From Actinospineispora acaciae DSM 45401 (GTDB lineage Bacteria; Actinomycetota; Actinomycetes; Mycobacteriales; Pseudonocardiaceae), in NCBI RefSeq assembly GCF_000620785.1, contig NZ_JIAI01000009.1, positions 62,001 to 126,000 of the forward strand: 64,000 nt of DNA. The letters run 5' to 3'. The notes below the pieces were generated by a model. That model saw only the letters and a list, made by a program, of their open reading frames with translations, did not search any database and was not told the DNA's origin. Below are positions 1 to 7,619 of the stretch, one piece after another. Within the stretch, counting starts at the first letter, position 1; each line of letters starts with the position of its first letter. The position numbers were made by a program, and so were the translations under genes.

Positions 1-1925
1 CTGCCGCCGCCGCCCGAGCCGCCGTGATCGCCACCGCTGGAGCCTCGGCCGCTGCTGCTGCCGCCGCCCGAGTTCGATCCGCCGCCGCGGGAACCCGAGC
101 CGGAGCCGTCCGAGCCGGAACCACCGGAACCCGAGCCGCGACCGCTCGTACCCGAACCGCCGTCCGAACCACGCCCCTGACTGGAGCCGCCGGAGCCCGT
201 TCCGCCCGCACCCGGCCCGGGACGGCGCTCGCCGCCCCCACCGCCCGAACCAGGACCGCCGCCCTGCTGTCCCTGCTCACTCCGGCCAGACTGACCGGGC
301 TGACCAGACTGACCGGGCTGACTCGGCTGGCCGGACTGACCCGACTGACCCGACTGACCTGGCTGATTCTCCCGGCCTGGCTGGCCTGACTGACCGGGCT
401 GGCTCGGCTGACCAGGGCGATCTGGCTGACCGGCCTGGTCCGGCTGACCGGACTGACCTGGCCGGCTCGTCTGACCTGGCTGGCTCGGCTGACCGGGCTG
501 GCCTGGCTGATTCGGCTGGCCTGGCTGCCCAGGCTGACCGGATTGGTTCGGCTGACCGGCCTGACCCGGCTGCCCGGGTTGCCGTGGCTGCTCACCAGGG
601 CCGACGTTACGGAGCTGCTCCCAATTGGCAACCGGTTGCGGTGCCCCGTTACCCGGCGCTGGGGCCGGAGCGGGAGCCGGAGCTGGGTTCCCGCCGTTGT
701 TCGGTGGCGGCAGGGGCGGGTCCCACGGCCAGTGCGGCCACGGCCACGAGCCTGGCGGGCTGGGCGGCTCGTGCTGACCGGGATCGGGCCGGCCGGGATG
801 GTGGTCCGACCTGTGACGGTGGGGGTGGCCATGGCCACCCCCACCGTCGTCGTCATCTCCCGAGTCCTCGTCGGACCCTCCGCCGGGATCGTCCGCCTCG
901 GAACGCCCGACACCCGGCGGCACCAGCACCGACGGCTGCGGACCGATCAAAGGCGAGGGCGCCACCACAGACCCCACCGTCTGGTTTCCGGGAACGGCGG
1001 CCGGGGGAGTGGGCGGCGGCAGCGCGCCCGGCTCCGGCCCCGCCTGCCCGGATCCGGTGCCCGGCAGCGTCGACGACGGCCGGTTGGTGGACACCGCGGC
1101 CTGCCCGCCCCCCGCCGAGCCGATGGACAGCGCGCCCGCGATGGACGCGCCCAACCCTCCGACCAGCACCACGGCGGCCGCCGCCAGGGTGGTCGCGCGC
1201 TGGCGCCGCAGCGCCTCGGTGAAGATGACCGAGATCGGCTGGATGTCCGACGCCGGAGTCAGGCCGTACGCGAGATATGCCAGCTCGCGCCCGGCCCACT
1301 CCTCGATCCCGCCGCTGGTCCACCGCACGTTGTCCGGGATGCCGTCCATGTCGCCGCGACGGTCCGCCCCGAGCCAGCGGGCCAGCGCCAGGTGCCCGTG
1401 CGCCAACCGGGTCCGCACGGTGCCGACCGACACCTGCTCCTCGGCGGCCAGCTCGACAGGGCCGAGGCCGGCCATGTGCCGCAGCACCAGCGTGCGCCGC
1501 TGCACCTCGGGGAGCCTGCCCAGAGCGGTGAGCACCGCCAGGTTGGACGGGTTGAGCGCGGGCTGCGGCACGGGTTCGAGGTCGGGGTTGCCGACCCATT
1601 CCCGCTGCCGGCGCGGGCTGGCCGCGCGCCTGGCGGCCTGGCGCAGCCAGCTGGTCGGGTCGGGTAGGGAGCGGACGGTCTTCCAGTGCAACCAGGCGCG
1701 GGTGAAGGCGTCCAGGGCGGCGAGGTGGGCCTGCTCGCGGCTGCCCAGTACGGCGTGCTGCTGCGCGACCAGCCGGGGATAGGTCGAGCGGTAGTACCTG
1801 TCGAACTCCGCCTGCCTGCTCGATCGCGCCATTTTCCGGGATGCCGAATGTGCCGCCGGGTCGGTCGCCGCGTGGCGGTGACCCAGCGGGACGGTGAGAC
1901 CGTTGCGTTCCAGTCCGTGGAGCAT
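1..1925 (-). CDS. Membrane-tethered ECF sigma-like protein with long low-complexity tail (partial, C-terminus beyond left edge)
   Basis: The frame is open from the start codon to the window edge (at least 641 codons). Residues about 40-110 look like ECF sigma region 2, and about 145-200 like region 4, with a helix-turn-helix around VSVGTVRTRLAHG. A hydrophobic segment at about 245-265 (TTLAAAAVVLVGG onward) should be a transmembrane helix. Everything after it is low complexity: a Pro/Gly stretch with a His/Asp-rich patch, then dozens of Gln-Pro-Gly and Gln-Ser-Gly repeats, then Gly/Ser. The ATG at 1925 has AAGGAG 11 nt upstream; an in-frame ATG at 1832 is a second option. ECF proteins with C-terminal membrane and extracytoplasmic extensions are known in actinobacteria. 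Inference: a membrane-held sigma factor or sensor whose tail reaches into the wall. The regulon is unknown. Confidence 0.72.
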   Translation of the reverse strand, partial: MLHGLERNGLTVPLGHRHAATDPAAHSASRKMARSSRQAEFDRYYRSTYPRLVAQQHAVLGSREQAHLAALDAFTRAWLHWKTVRSLPDPTSWLRQAARRAASPRRQREWVGNPDLEPVPQPALNPSNLAVLTALGRLPEVQRRTLVLRHMAGLGPVELAAEEQVSVGTVRTRLAHGHLALARWLGADRRGDMDGIPDNVRWTSGGIEEWAGRELAYLAYGLTPASDIQPISVIFTEALRRQRATTLAAAAVVLVGGLGASIAGALSIGSAGGGQAAVSTNRPSSTLPGTGSGQAGPEPGALPPPTPPAAVPGNQTVGSVVAPSPLIGPQPSVLVPPGVGRSEADDPGGGSDEDSGDDDDGGGGHGHPHRHRSDHHPGRPDPGQHEPPSPPGSWPWPHWPWDPPLPPPNNGGNPAPAPAPAPAPGNGAPQPVANWEQLRNVGPGEQPRQPGQPGQAGQPNQSGQPGQPGQPNQPGQPGQPSQPGQTSRPGQSGQPDQAGQPDRPGQPSQPGQSGQPGRENQPGQSGQSGQSGQPSQPGQSGQPGQSGRSEQGQQGGGPGSGGGGGERRPGPGAGGTGSGGSSQGRGSDGGSGTSGRGSGSGGSGSDGSGSGSRGGGSNSGGGSSSGRGSSGGDHGGSGGGG

Positions 1926-1981
1926 GCCCGGTGACTCTCCTTGCTCCGCCGTATCTCGCCTGGGTGACGAGTTCACACTTC

Positions 1982-2053
1982 GACCTCTTGCTCACCGGGT
2001 CGGTGAGCAAGAGGTCAGGTGCTCGGGCCGGTTGGGTTGGTGCCGGCCCGAGC
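1982..2053 (-). terminator. Two adjacent perfect hairpins, probable terminator of the DivIVA-like gene
   Basis: An inverted repeat of 11 bp lies at 2021-2031/2043-2053 (GCTCGGGCCGG) and one of 15 bp at 1982-1996/2002-2016 (GACCTCTTGCTCACC, 5-nt loop). They sit directly after the stop at 2059 and before the next start at 1925. Neither has a U-tract. The stacking suggests a terminator without U-tract, as is common in actinobacteria, separating the two genes. Confidence 0.6.
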
Positions 2054-2058
2054 GCTGC

Positions 2059-2961
2059 TCAGCCCGCCTCGCGCTGTTCCTGGGGGAGCGACTCTTGTTC
2101 GGTGAGGCGGTGTGAGACGGGGTTCCGAGGGTGCGGCCGGGGTTGGGGCCGCGCCTGACCGGACTGTTGCGACTGCGTGCGCATCGGACGCTCGCCGAAC
2201 TCCCCGGCAAGGGAGTCGAGCAGCCTGGCGAGCTGGCCGCGCACCTCGTCGTGCAGCGAGCGCAGCCGACCGAGCTCCTGCTCGGCGGCCTCGTGGCGCT
2301 CGCGGATCGCTTTCTCGGCTTTCAACAGCTCCTGCTCGGCACGTGCCCGAGCATCCTGCCGGAGCTGTTCGGACTGGCGACTGACCTCGGAGAGCATCCG
2401 CTCGGCGTCTTCCCGGGCGGCGTCGGCCTGCTCGGCGATCTGGCGCTCGCGCTCGTCCAGCTCGACCTTGCGGTGGGTCGCCTCCTGCTCGAGCATCGCG
2501 GTGCGCGCGATCAGCGACTGCTCCACCTCGTGGCGGTGTGCCTCGGCGTCCTCGCGGGCGCGCTCGAGCAGTGCCGTTGCCTCGCGGGTCGCGCTGGAAC
2601 GGACCTCGGCGGCTTCTTGTTCCGCCGTGCGGAGCAGCTTCTCCACCCGGTATCCGAAGCCCTGCGCGGCACCGCCACCGTCACGACCGTCGGCCAGCTC
2701 GGCGCTCTGTTGCTCGAGCTGCGTCTGGACGTTCCTCAGTTCTCCTTCGGCCCAGTCGGCCCGCCGGCGCTCGCGCTGATGCGCGTTCTGCGCGTCGGCG
2801 AGCGCGGCGTGCAGGGTCCGTATGTGCTCATCGACCTGCTGGCGGTCGTAACCACGACGCGCGAGGTCGAAGACATTGCCCTGGGGCGGCTCCGCCGGCG
2901 ACTCAGACACGGCCAGCGGGGTACTGCTGTTGGCGGGACACAAGGACTCCCCTTTGTTCAC
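2059..2961 (-). CDS. DivIVA-domain coiled-coil protein
   Basis: The N-terminal motif FDLARRGYDRQQVDEHI (about residues 31-47) is the signature of the DivIVA/Wag31-like fold found in actinobacterial polar-growth and cytoskeletal proteins. Residues about 50-260 are a nearly continuous charged coiled coil (Glu, Arg, Gln, Ala). The C-terminus is Gln/Arg/Pro-rich. There is no signal peptide or membrane segment, so the protein should be cytoplasmic and associated with the inner membrane face or with filaments. The GTG at 2961 gives 300 residues; a TTG at 2943 lies close to a GGGGAG and is a possible alternative. It has its own upstream region and is followed by strong hairpins, so it is likely monocistronic. 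Wag31 proper is normally encoded beyond ftsZ, so this is a paralogue; its exact role is not known. Confidence 0.75.
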   Translation of the reverse strand: MNKGESLCPANSSTPLAVSESPAEPPQGNVFDLARRGYDRQQVDEHIRTLHAALADAQNAHQRERRRADWAEGELRNVQTQLEQQSAELADGRDGGGAAQGFGYRVEKLLRTAEQEAAEVRSSATREATALLERAREDAEAHRHEVEQSLIARTAMLEQEATHRKVELDERERQIAEQADAAREDAERMLSEVSRQSEQLRQDARARAEQELLKAEKAIRERHEAAEQELGRLRSLHDEVRGQLARLLDSLAGEFGERPMRTQSQQSGQARPQPRPHPRNPVSHRLTEQESLPQEQREAG

Positions 2962-3392
2962 GGTCCGTAGTAGATGTACGGCTCAGCTTCAGCCCAACGG
3001 AGAGTTCGATTCTAACCTCGTTCGAGTGAACCCCCGAGAGCGCCCGCAGACTACCGGTACGTCCACATCACGATGCAATCACGACCACCCGATGGGATGA
3101 TCTCGGACACTGTGTTGACATTATCACGTTCGGTCTGAGCTGCGAGTTTGCTTCGCTGTACCGCTGGATGAAGTTACCCCTTGACAAATCAGAATCCGTA
3201 TGCCGAACAGTCGTCAAGAGGCGATGTGTCCATTAAGGAATTTATCGTAAAGTATATCTCATCGCTCATCCGTGTGCGCCTGATAGAGGTAGACGGGCTT
3301 CGGTGGACACACGATGCACACGCGAAGAACGAGGCGAATGTGAAAGTCGTGGGCCAGGGCGCGGTCGTGAGGCATCGGCGCGGAGAGCGCCG
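2962..3392. other. Intergenic region with a low-GC stretch, no convincing gene
   Basis: This 431-nt gap separates the DivIVA-like gene from argA, both on the minus strand. About 3105-3300 is clearly AT-richer than anything else in the window, with runs such as AAGGAATTTATCG and TTGACA-like hexamers near 3114 and 3182 on the plus strand. I see no -10 at proper spacing and no ORF with credible codon use. It may hold the DivIVA-gene promoter, or be a remnant of transferred DNA. Confidence 0.5.
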
Positions 3393-3902
3393 TCACAGTT
3401 CGAGCAGCATCCGCACATTGCCGAGGGTGTTCGGCCGGACGTAGGCGAGGTCGAGGAACTCCGCGACGCCGGCGTCGTAGGAGCGGCGCATCTGCTCGTA
3501 GACGCCGGGGGAGACCGGGGTGCCGTCGATCTCCACGAACCCGTGCCGGCCGAAGAAGTTCTTCTCGAAGGTGAGCACGAACACCCGGCGCACGCCGAGC
3601 TCGCGCGCGGTCCGCAGCAGCGCCTCCACCAGCCGGTGCCCGATGCCCCGGCCGGCCATGCGCGGGTGCACCGCGATGGTGCGGATCTCGGCCAGGTCCT
3701 GCCAGAGCACGTGCAGGGCGCCGCAGCCGACGACTCGCCCGTCGTGCTCGACGACCCAGAACTCCTGCACGTCCTCGTAGAGCGTGATCAGGTCCTTGGC
3801 CAGCAGCACGCGCCCGGCGTACTGGTCGACCAGGGCCTTGATGCCCTCCACGTCGGCGGTGCGCGCCCGCCGCGCGACAGTGCTTGCCGGAGTGGCCGTC
3901 AC
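3393..3902 (-). CDS. argA: Amino-acid N-acetyltransferase (GNAT; arginine biosynthesis)
   Basis: A single GNAT domain fills the 169 residues. The acetyl-CoA loop is visible at VHPRMAGRGIGHRLVEALL (about 98-116), preceded by the EIRTIAV strand, and FEKNFFGRHGFVEI is the usual last GNAT motif. It resembles the short actinobacterial ArgA (Rv2747) that acetylates glutamate at the entry of arginine synthesis, rather than the long E. coli ArgA. It is divergent from rimO, and a TAAGGT -10 (3911-3916, minus strand) lies 8 nt before the GTG, so the mRNA may be leaderless. The argA-pgsA-clgR-pspA neighbourhood matches M. tuberculosis, which supports the call. The substrate is inferred from that synteny. 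Confidence 0.85.
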   Translation of the reverse strand: MTATPASTVARRARTADVEGIKALVDQYAGRVLLAKDLITLYEDVQEFWVVEHDGRVVGCGALHVLWQDLAEIRTIAVHPRMAGRGIGHRLVEALLRTARELGVRRVFVLTFEKNFFGRHGFVEIDGTPVSPGVYEQMRRSYDAGVAEFLDLAYVRPNTLGNVRMLLEL

Positions 3903-3944
3903 GTCGCATCACCTTATGTCATCTGGCGCCGATACCCTGGGTCC
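3903..3944. promoter_or_regulatory. Compact divergent promoter region argA/rimO
   Basis: Only 42 nt separate the two GTG starts. A plus-strand -10 TACCCT (3933-3938) lies 6 nt before rimO; a minus-strand -10 TAAGGT (3911-3916) lies 8 nt before argA. The -35 region of each promoter would overlap the -10 of the other, so the two may compete. No good -35 hexamer is seen. Confidence 0.5.
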
Positions 3945-5420
3945 GTGCTATCGGGTAGACCAGCGGACGAGACGGAACCGAGCCGGGCGGAGACGCGCCG
4001 GGCCGCGCTGGTCACCTTGGGGTGTGCGCGCAACGACCTGGACTCCGAGGAGCTGGCCGGCCGGCTGACCGCGCAGGGCTGGTCGCTGGTCGACACCGAG
4101 GGCGGTCCGGCGCCGGACGTCATCGTCGTCAACACCTGCGGTTTCGTCGCCCAGGCGAAGAAGGACTCGATCGACACCCTGCTGGCCGCCTCGGACACCG
4201 CGCGCGAGACCGGCGCCAAGGTGGTGGCCGTCGGCTGCCTGGCCGAGCGCTACGGCGCCGAGCTGGCCGACGAGCTGCCCGAGGCCGACGCCGTGCTCGG
4301 TTTCGACCAGTACCCCGAGCTGGGGGACCGGCTCGCCGAGGTGGTCGCGGGCAAGCACGTGGAGTCGCACAAGCCGGTGGACCGGCGGACCCTGCTGCCG
4401 CTCAGCCCGGTCCAGCGCCCCGCCGCCGCGGCCGAGGTGGCGGTCCCGGGCCACGGCTGGGTGCCCGACATCACCCGCCGCCGGCTGCACGACAGCCCGG
4501 TCGCCTCGCTCAAGCTCGCCTCCGGGTGCGACCGGCGCTGCGCGTTCTGCGCGATCCCGTCGTTCCGGGGCGCGTTCGTCTCCCGGCCGCAGGCGGAGAT
4601 CCTCGGCGAGGCGGCGTGGCTGGCCGGTCAGGGCGTGCGCGAGCTGGTGCTGGTCAGCGAGAACTCGACGTCGTACGGCAAGGACCTCGGCGACCTGCGG
4701 GCGCTGGAGGCGCTGCTGCCCCGGCTGGCCGAGGTGGAGGGCATCGAGCGGATCCGGGTCAGCTACCTGCAGCCGGCCGAGACCCGCCCCGGGCTGATCG
4801 AGGCGATCGCGCGCACCGACGGCGTGGCGCCGTACTTCGACCTGTCCTTCCAGCACGCCAGCGAGCCGGTGCTGCGCCGGATGCGGCGGTTCGGCTCGAC
4901 CGAGTCGTTCCTGGACCTGTGCGCCCGGATCCGCGCGCTGGCCCCGGACGCCGGCATCCGCAGCAACGTGATCGTCGGCTTCCCCGGCGAGACCGAGGAC
5001 GACGTCGCGGAGCTGGAGCGGTTCCTCACCGAGGCGCGGCTGGACGCGGTCGGCGTGTTCGGCTACTCCGACGAGGACGGCACCGAGGCGGCCGGGTACC
5101 CGGACAAGGTGCCGGACGCCGAGATCGCCGCGCGGGTGGAGCGCATCTCGACGCTCGCGGAGGAGCTGACCAACCAACGCGCCGAGGACCGGATCGGTTC
5201 CCGGGTCCGCGTCCTGGTCGAGGAGCTGGCCGACGGCTGCGACGACAGAGCGGACGAGGGCGAGGCCGTCGGGCTGGGCCGGGCGGCGCACCAGGCCCCG
5301 GAGTCCGACGGCGAGTGCGTGCTGACCGGTGGCGGCTGGGTGCGGGGCGAGCTCGTCGACGCGGTGGTGCTGGACACCGAGGGCGTCGACCTGGTGGTGG
5401 CGCGCGCGGGGCACACATGA
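3945..5420 (+). CDS. rimO: Ribosomal protein S12 methylthiotransferase RimO
   Basis: This radical-SAM enzyme adds a methylthio group to the conserved Asp of ribosomal protein S12. The N-terminal MTTase domain carries the cluster cysteines in LGCARNDLDSEE, NTCGF and VGCLAERYG. The radical-SAM motif CDRRCAFC (C-x3-C-x2-C) lies near residue 200, and a C-terminal TRAM-like domain follows (RVRVLVEEL onward). At 491 residues it has normal length. I chose the GTG at 3945 because a TACCCT -10 lies 6 nt before it and the conserved domain begins soon after; the reading frame is open further upstream, but that stretch is antisense to argA. Its stop overlaps the pgsA start (ATGA), so the two are co-translated. 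Confidence 0.92.
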   Translation: MLSGRPADETEPSRAETRRAALVTLGCARNDLDSEELAGRLTAQGWSLVDTEGGPAPDVIVVNTCGFVAQAKKDSIDTLLAASDTARETGAKVVAVGCLAERYGAELADELPEADAVLGFDQYPELGDRLAEVVAGKHVESHKPVDRRTLLPLSPVQRPAAAAEVAVPGHGWVPDITRRRLHDSPVASLKLASGCDRRCAFCAIPSFRGAFVSRPQAEILGEAAWLAGQGVRELVLVSENSTSYGKDLGDLRALEALLPRLAEVEGIERIRVSYLQPAETRPGLIEAIARTDGVAPYFDLSFQHASEPVLRRMRRFGSTESFLDLCARIRALAPDAGIRSNVIVGFPGETEDDVAELERFLTEARLDAVGVFGYSDEDGTEAAGYPDKVPDAEIAARVERISTLAEELTNQRAEDRIGSRVRVLVEELADGCDDRADEGEAVGLGRAAHQAPESDGECVLTGGGWVRGELVDAVVLDTEGVDLVVARAGHT

Positions 5421-6067
5421 GCACCGAGGAGAAGCCGACCAGGCCCCCGGACGAGCCCGAGCGCAAGCCCGAGCCGTCACTGCTCAACGCCGCGAACTTC
5501 CTCACCGTGCTGCGGCTCGCGCTGGTGCCCGTCTTCCTCGGCGCGCTGTTCGTCCAGGAGGGGCAGCACACCGGCTGGCGGCTGGCGGCGACGGCGGTGT
5601 TCGTGGTGGCCTCGCTGACCGACCGGTTCGACGGCGAGATCGCCCGCCGCCGAGGCCTGGTGACCCGGTTCGGCATGATCGCCGACCCGATCGCGGACAA
5701 GGCGCTCACCGGCGGCGCGCTGGTCGGCCTGAGCGCGCTGGGCCTGCTGCCGTGGTGGGTCACGATCGTGATCGCGGCCCGCGAGGTGGGCGTGACGCTG
5801 CTGCGGTTCTGGGTGATTCGTCACGGTGTGATCGCCGCCTCCCGGGGCGGCAAGCTCAAGACGCTGGCGCAGGCGGTGGCGATCGGGCTGTACGTGCTGC
5901 CGCTGGCGCAGCTGGGAAACTCGGCGATTCTGGTCGACGCCCGCTGGTGGCTGATGATGCTGGCGGTGGCGTTGACGCTGGTCACGGGCGCGGACTACGT
6001 GCTGCGAGCGTTGCGGCTGCGAGCCCGGGGGCTGGCCGCCGCGCGGACGGTCACCGGAGCGGGCTGA
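5417..6067 (+). CDS. pgsA: CDP-diacylglycerol-glycerol-3-phosphate 3-phosphatidyltransferase
   Basis: This integral membrane enzyme makes phosphatidylglycerol phosphate from CDP-diacylglycerol. The CDP-alcohol phosphatidyltransferase signature D-x2-D-G-x2-A-R-x8-G-x3-D-x3-D is complete, running from DRFDGEIAR to FGMIADPIAD (about residues 73-98). About five or six hydrophobic segments follow. The N-terminus is a short charged Pro/Glu tail. The ATG overlaps the rimO stop by 4 nt. The position next to clgR matches M. tuberculosis pgsA3 (Rv2746c). The exact alcohol acceptor is inferred; a phosphatidylinositol-phosphate synthase is less likely from the context. Confidence 0.88.
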   Translation: MSTEEKPTRPPDEPERKPEPSLLNAANFLTVLRLALVPVFLGALFVQEGQHTGWRLAATAVFVVASLTDRFDGEIARRRGLVTRFGMIADPIADKALTGGALVGLSALGLLPWWVTIVIAAREVGVTLLRFWVIRHGVIAASRGGKLKTLAQAVAIGLYVLPLAQLGNSAILVDARWWLMMLAVALTLVTGADYVLRALRLRARGLAAARTVTGAG

Positions 6068-6083
6068 GCGCGGTGCCCGCGCG

Positions 6084-6102
6084 TGTTCGCCGTGAGCGAA
6101 CA
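6084..6102 (+). promoter_or_regulatory. Perfect ClgR box upstream of clgR
   Basis: The sequence TGTTCGC, then 5 nt (CGTGA), then GCGAACA is a perfect 7-bp inverted repeat. It matches the GTTCGC-N5-GCGAAC type operator described for ClgR in actinomycetes. It lies 112 nt before the clgR ATG, which points to autoregulation. Confidence 0.8.
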
Positions 6103-6213
6103 GGCTCCCGGCGGCGCCACCGGCCAAGCACCGGCCGGAATCGGTAACGTGAGGGAACCGAACACGCTGTCACGAAAGTGCTCGCTGCCGCGGGCTGGGG
6201 AGGTATAAGGCCG

Positions 6214-6573
6214 ATGACCCTGTTGCTACGTGAGGCCATCGGCGACAGCCTTCGCCGTGCCCGCACCAGCCGCCACCGCACCCTGCGCGAGGTTTCCCAC
6301 CAGGCGCGGGTCAGCCTGGGCTACCTCTCCGAGGTGGAGCGCGGGCGCAAGGAGGCCTCCAGCGAGCTGCTGGCCGCCATCTGCGAGGCGCTCGACCTGC
6401 CGCTGTCGGAGCTGCTCGACGAGGTGGCCGAGTCGATGCGCCCGGTTCCGGCCGCGCAGCCGCTGGTCCCGATCGGCACCCGGCACGCCGACATCCGCCG
6501 CGCCGTCGTCACCCGCCAGCCGGCCGGACCCTCGCCGTCGCCCGCCACAGCGCTCGTCCGGATGGCCGCCTGA
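6214..6573 (+). CDS. clgR: XRE-family transcriptional regulator ClgR
   Basis: A small helix-turn-helix protein of 119 residues. The HTH spans about residues 9-65 (TLREVSHQARVSLGYLSEVERG), typical of ClgR, which activates clp protease, lon and, in mycobacteria, pspA. The C-terminus ends in Ala-Ala; in Streptomyces and mycobacteria two terminal alanines make ClgR a Clp protease substrate, so turnover control is likely kept here. I prefer the ATG at 6214 (GGGAGG upstream); an in-frame ATG at 6178 would add 12 poorly conserved residues. A perfect ClgR box lies upstream at 6084. Between pgsA and pspA is the same position as Rv2745c. Confidence 0.9.
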   Translation: MTLLLREAIGDSLRRARTSRHRTLREVSHQARVSLGYLSEVERGRKEASSELLAAICEALDLPLSELLDEVAESMRPVPAAQPLVPIGTRHADIRRAVVTRQPAGPSPSPATALVRMAA

Positions 6574-6715
6574 GCCCCGTTCGTGCCGCCGTCGACATCG
6601 CTGCGTGACCGGTACCGTCAGGGTAGGCCCGGGGGAAGCCGGTCAGGGGGTTCCCCGATATCGTTCAAGTTCAGTGGATGCGACGCACCGCAACTGACAC
6701 CATGGATCCAGGGCC

Positions 6716-6732
6716 GGTGCATCGCGTGCACC
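6716..6732 (+). promoter_or_regulatory. Inverted repeat in the pspA upstream region
   Basis: GGTGCA (6716-6721) and TGCACC (6727-6732) flank TCGCG, forming a perfect 6-bp inverted repeat 44 nt before the pspA start. It is not a ClgR-type box. It may be an operator or a short hairpin in the 5' leader; the binding protein is unknown. Confidence 0.35.
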
Positions 6733-6775
6733 GTTCCCGGCGCAGACTCGGTTCGATGACAGGCAGGCGGAGGAG

Positions 6776-7615
6776 ATGGCCAACGGTTTCGTGAAGGCCT
6801 TTAAGTACCTAGGGGCGCTGTTCTCGTCGAAGGTCGACGAATATGCCGATCCGAAGGTCCAGATCCAGCAGGCCATCGAGGACGCTCAGCGGCAGCACCA
6901 GTCCCTCTCGCAGCAGGCCGCCGCGGTGATCGGCAACCAGCGGCAGCTGGAGATGAAGCTCAACCGGCAGCTCGGCGAGATCGAGCGGCTGCAGTCCTCG
7001 GCCCGCCAGGCCCTGGTGCTCGCCGACGACGCCCGCTCCAAGGGCGACGTGCAGAAGGCCCAGCAGTACGAGCAGGCCGCGCAGGTCACGGCCACCCAGC
7101 TGGTCAGCGCGGAGCAGTCCGTCGAGGACCTCAAGGTGCTGCACGACCAGTCGCTGGGCGCGGCCGAGCAGGCCAAGCAGGCGGTCGAGCGCAACTCGAT
7201 GATGCTCCAGCAGAAGATCGCCGAGCGCACCAAGCTGCTCAGCCAGCTGGAGCAGGCGAAGATGCAGGAGCAGGCCGCCAAGTCGCTGCAGCAGATGACC
7301 GAGATCGCCGCCCCCGGTTCCACCCCGTCCCTGGACGAGGTGCGGGACAAGATCGAGAAGCGGTACTCGAACGCGCTCGGCGCCGCCGAGCTGGCGCAGA
7401 ACTCGGTGCAGGGTCGGATGCTGGAGGTGCAGCAGGCCAGCATCGACATGGCCGGCGCGTCGCGTCTCGAGCAGATCCGGGCGTCCATGGGTGGCGGCGG
7501 CACCGGCCAGCAGCAGCTCGGTGCCAACGCGCCCAAGGAGGTCACCTCGGGCAACACCGGGTCGGGCCAGGAGCAGCAGACCGGCCAGCAGGCGCAGCAG
7601 CCGAACCAGGGCTGA
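6776..7615 (+). CDS. pspA: PspA/IM30 family phage shock protein (35-kDa antigen type)
   Basis: PspA binds stressed inner membrane and forms large scaffolds. The N-terminal amphipathic helix (ANGFVKAFKYLGALFSSKVDEY) is followed by a long alpha-helical coiled coil to about residue 225, without transmembrane segments, as in the family. The last about 40 residues are an unstructured Gln/Gly-rich tail. The start ATG has GGAGG very close upstream (short spacing). It follows clgR, as Rv2744c follows Rv2745c, and ClgR activates pspA in mycobacteria. The mycobacterial partners Rv2743c and Rv2742c do not follow; the next gene is convergent with a 4-nt gap. Confidence 0.9.
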   Translation: MANGFVKAFKYLGALFSSKVDEYADPKVQIQQAIEDAQRQHQSLSQQAAAVIGNQRQLEMKLNRQLGEIERLQSSARQALVLADDARSKGDVQKAQQYEQAAQVTATQLVSAEQSVEDLKVLHDQSLGAAEQAKQAVERNSMMLQQKIAERTKLLSQLEQAKMQEQAAKSLQQMTEIAAPGSTPSLDEVRDKIEKRYSNALGAAELAQNSVQGRMLEVQQASIDMAGASRLEQIRASMGGGGTGQQQLGANAPKEVTSGNTGSGQEQQTGQQAQQPNQG

Positions 7616-7619
7616 CGGG

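Noticed and set aside
853..2010. Open 385-codon frame on the minus strand
   Set aside because: It is an out-of-phase shadow of the tethered sigma-like gene, full of Arg/Gly/Ala without domain features; the true frame shows sigma regions.
3181..3444. Plus-strand 87-codon ORF in the low-GC stretch
   Set aside because: TTG start without ribosome site, second half lies antisense to argA, no recognisable domain.
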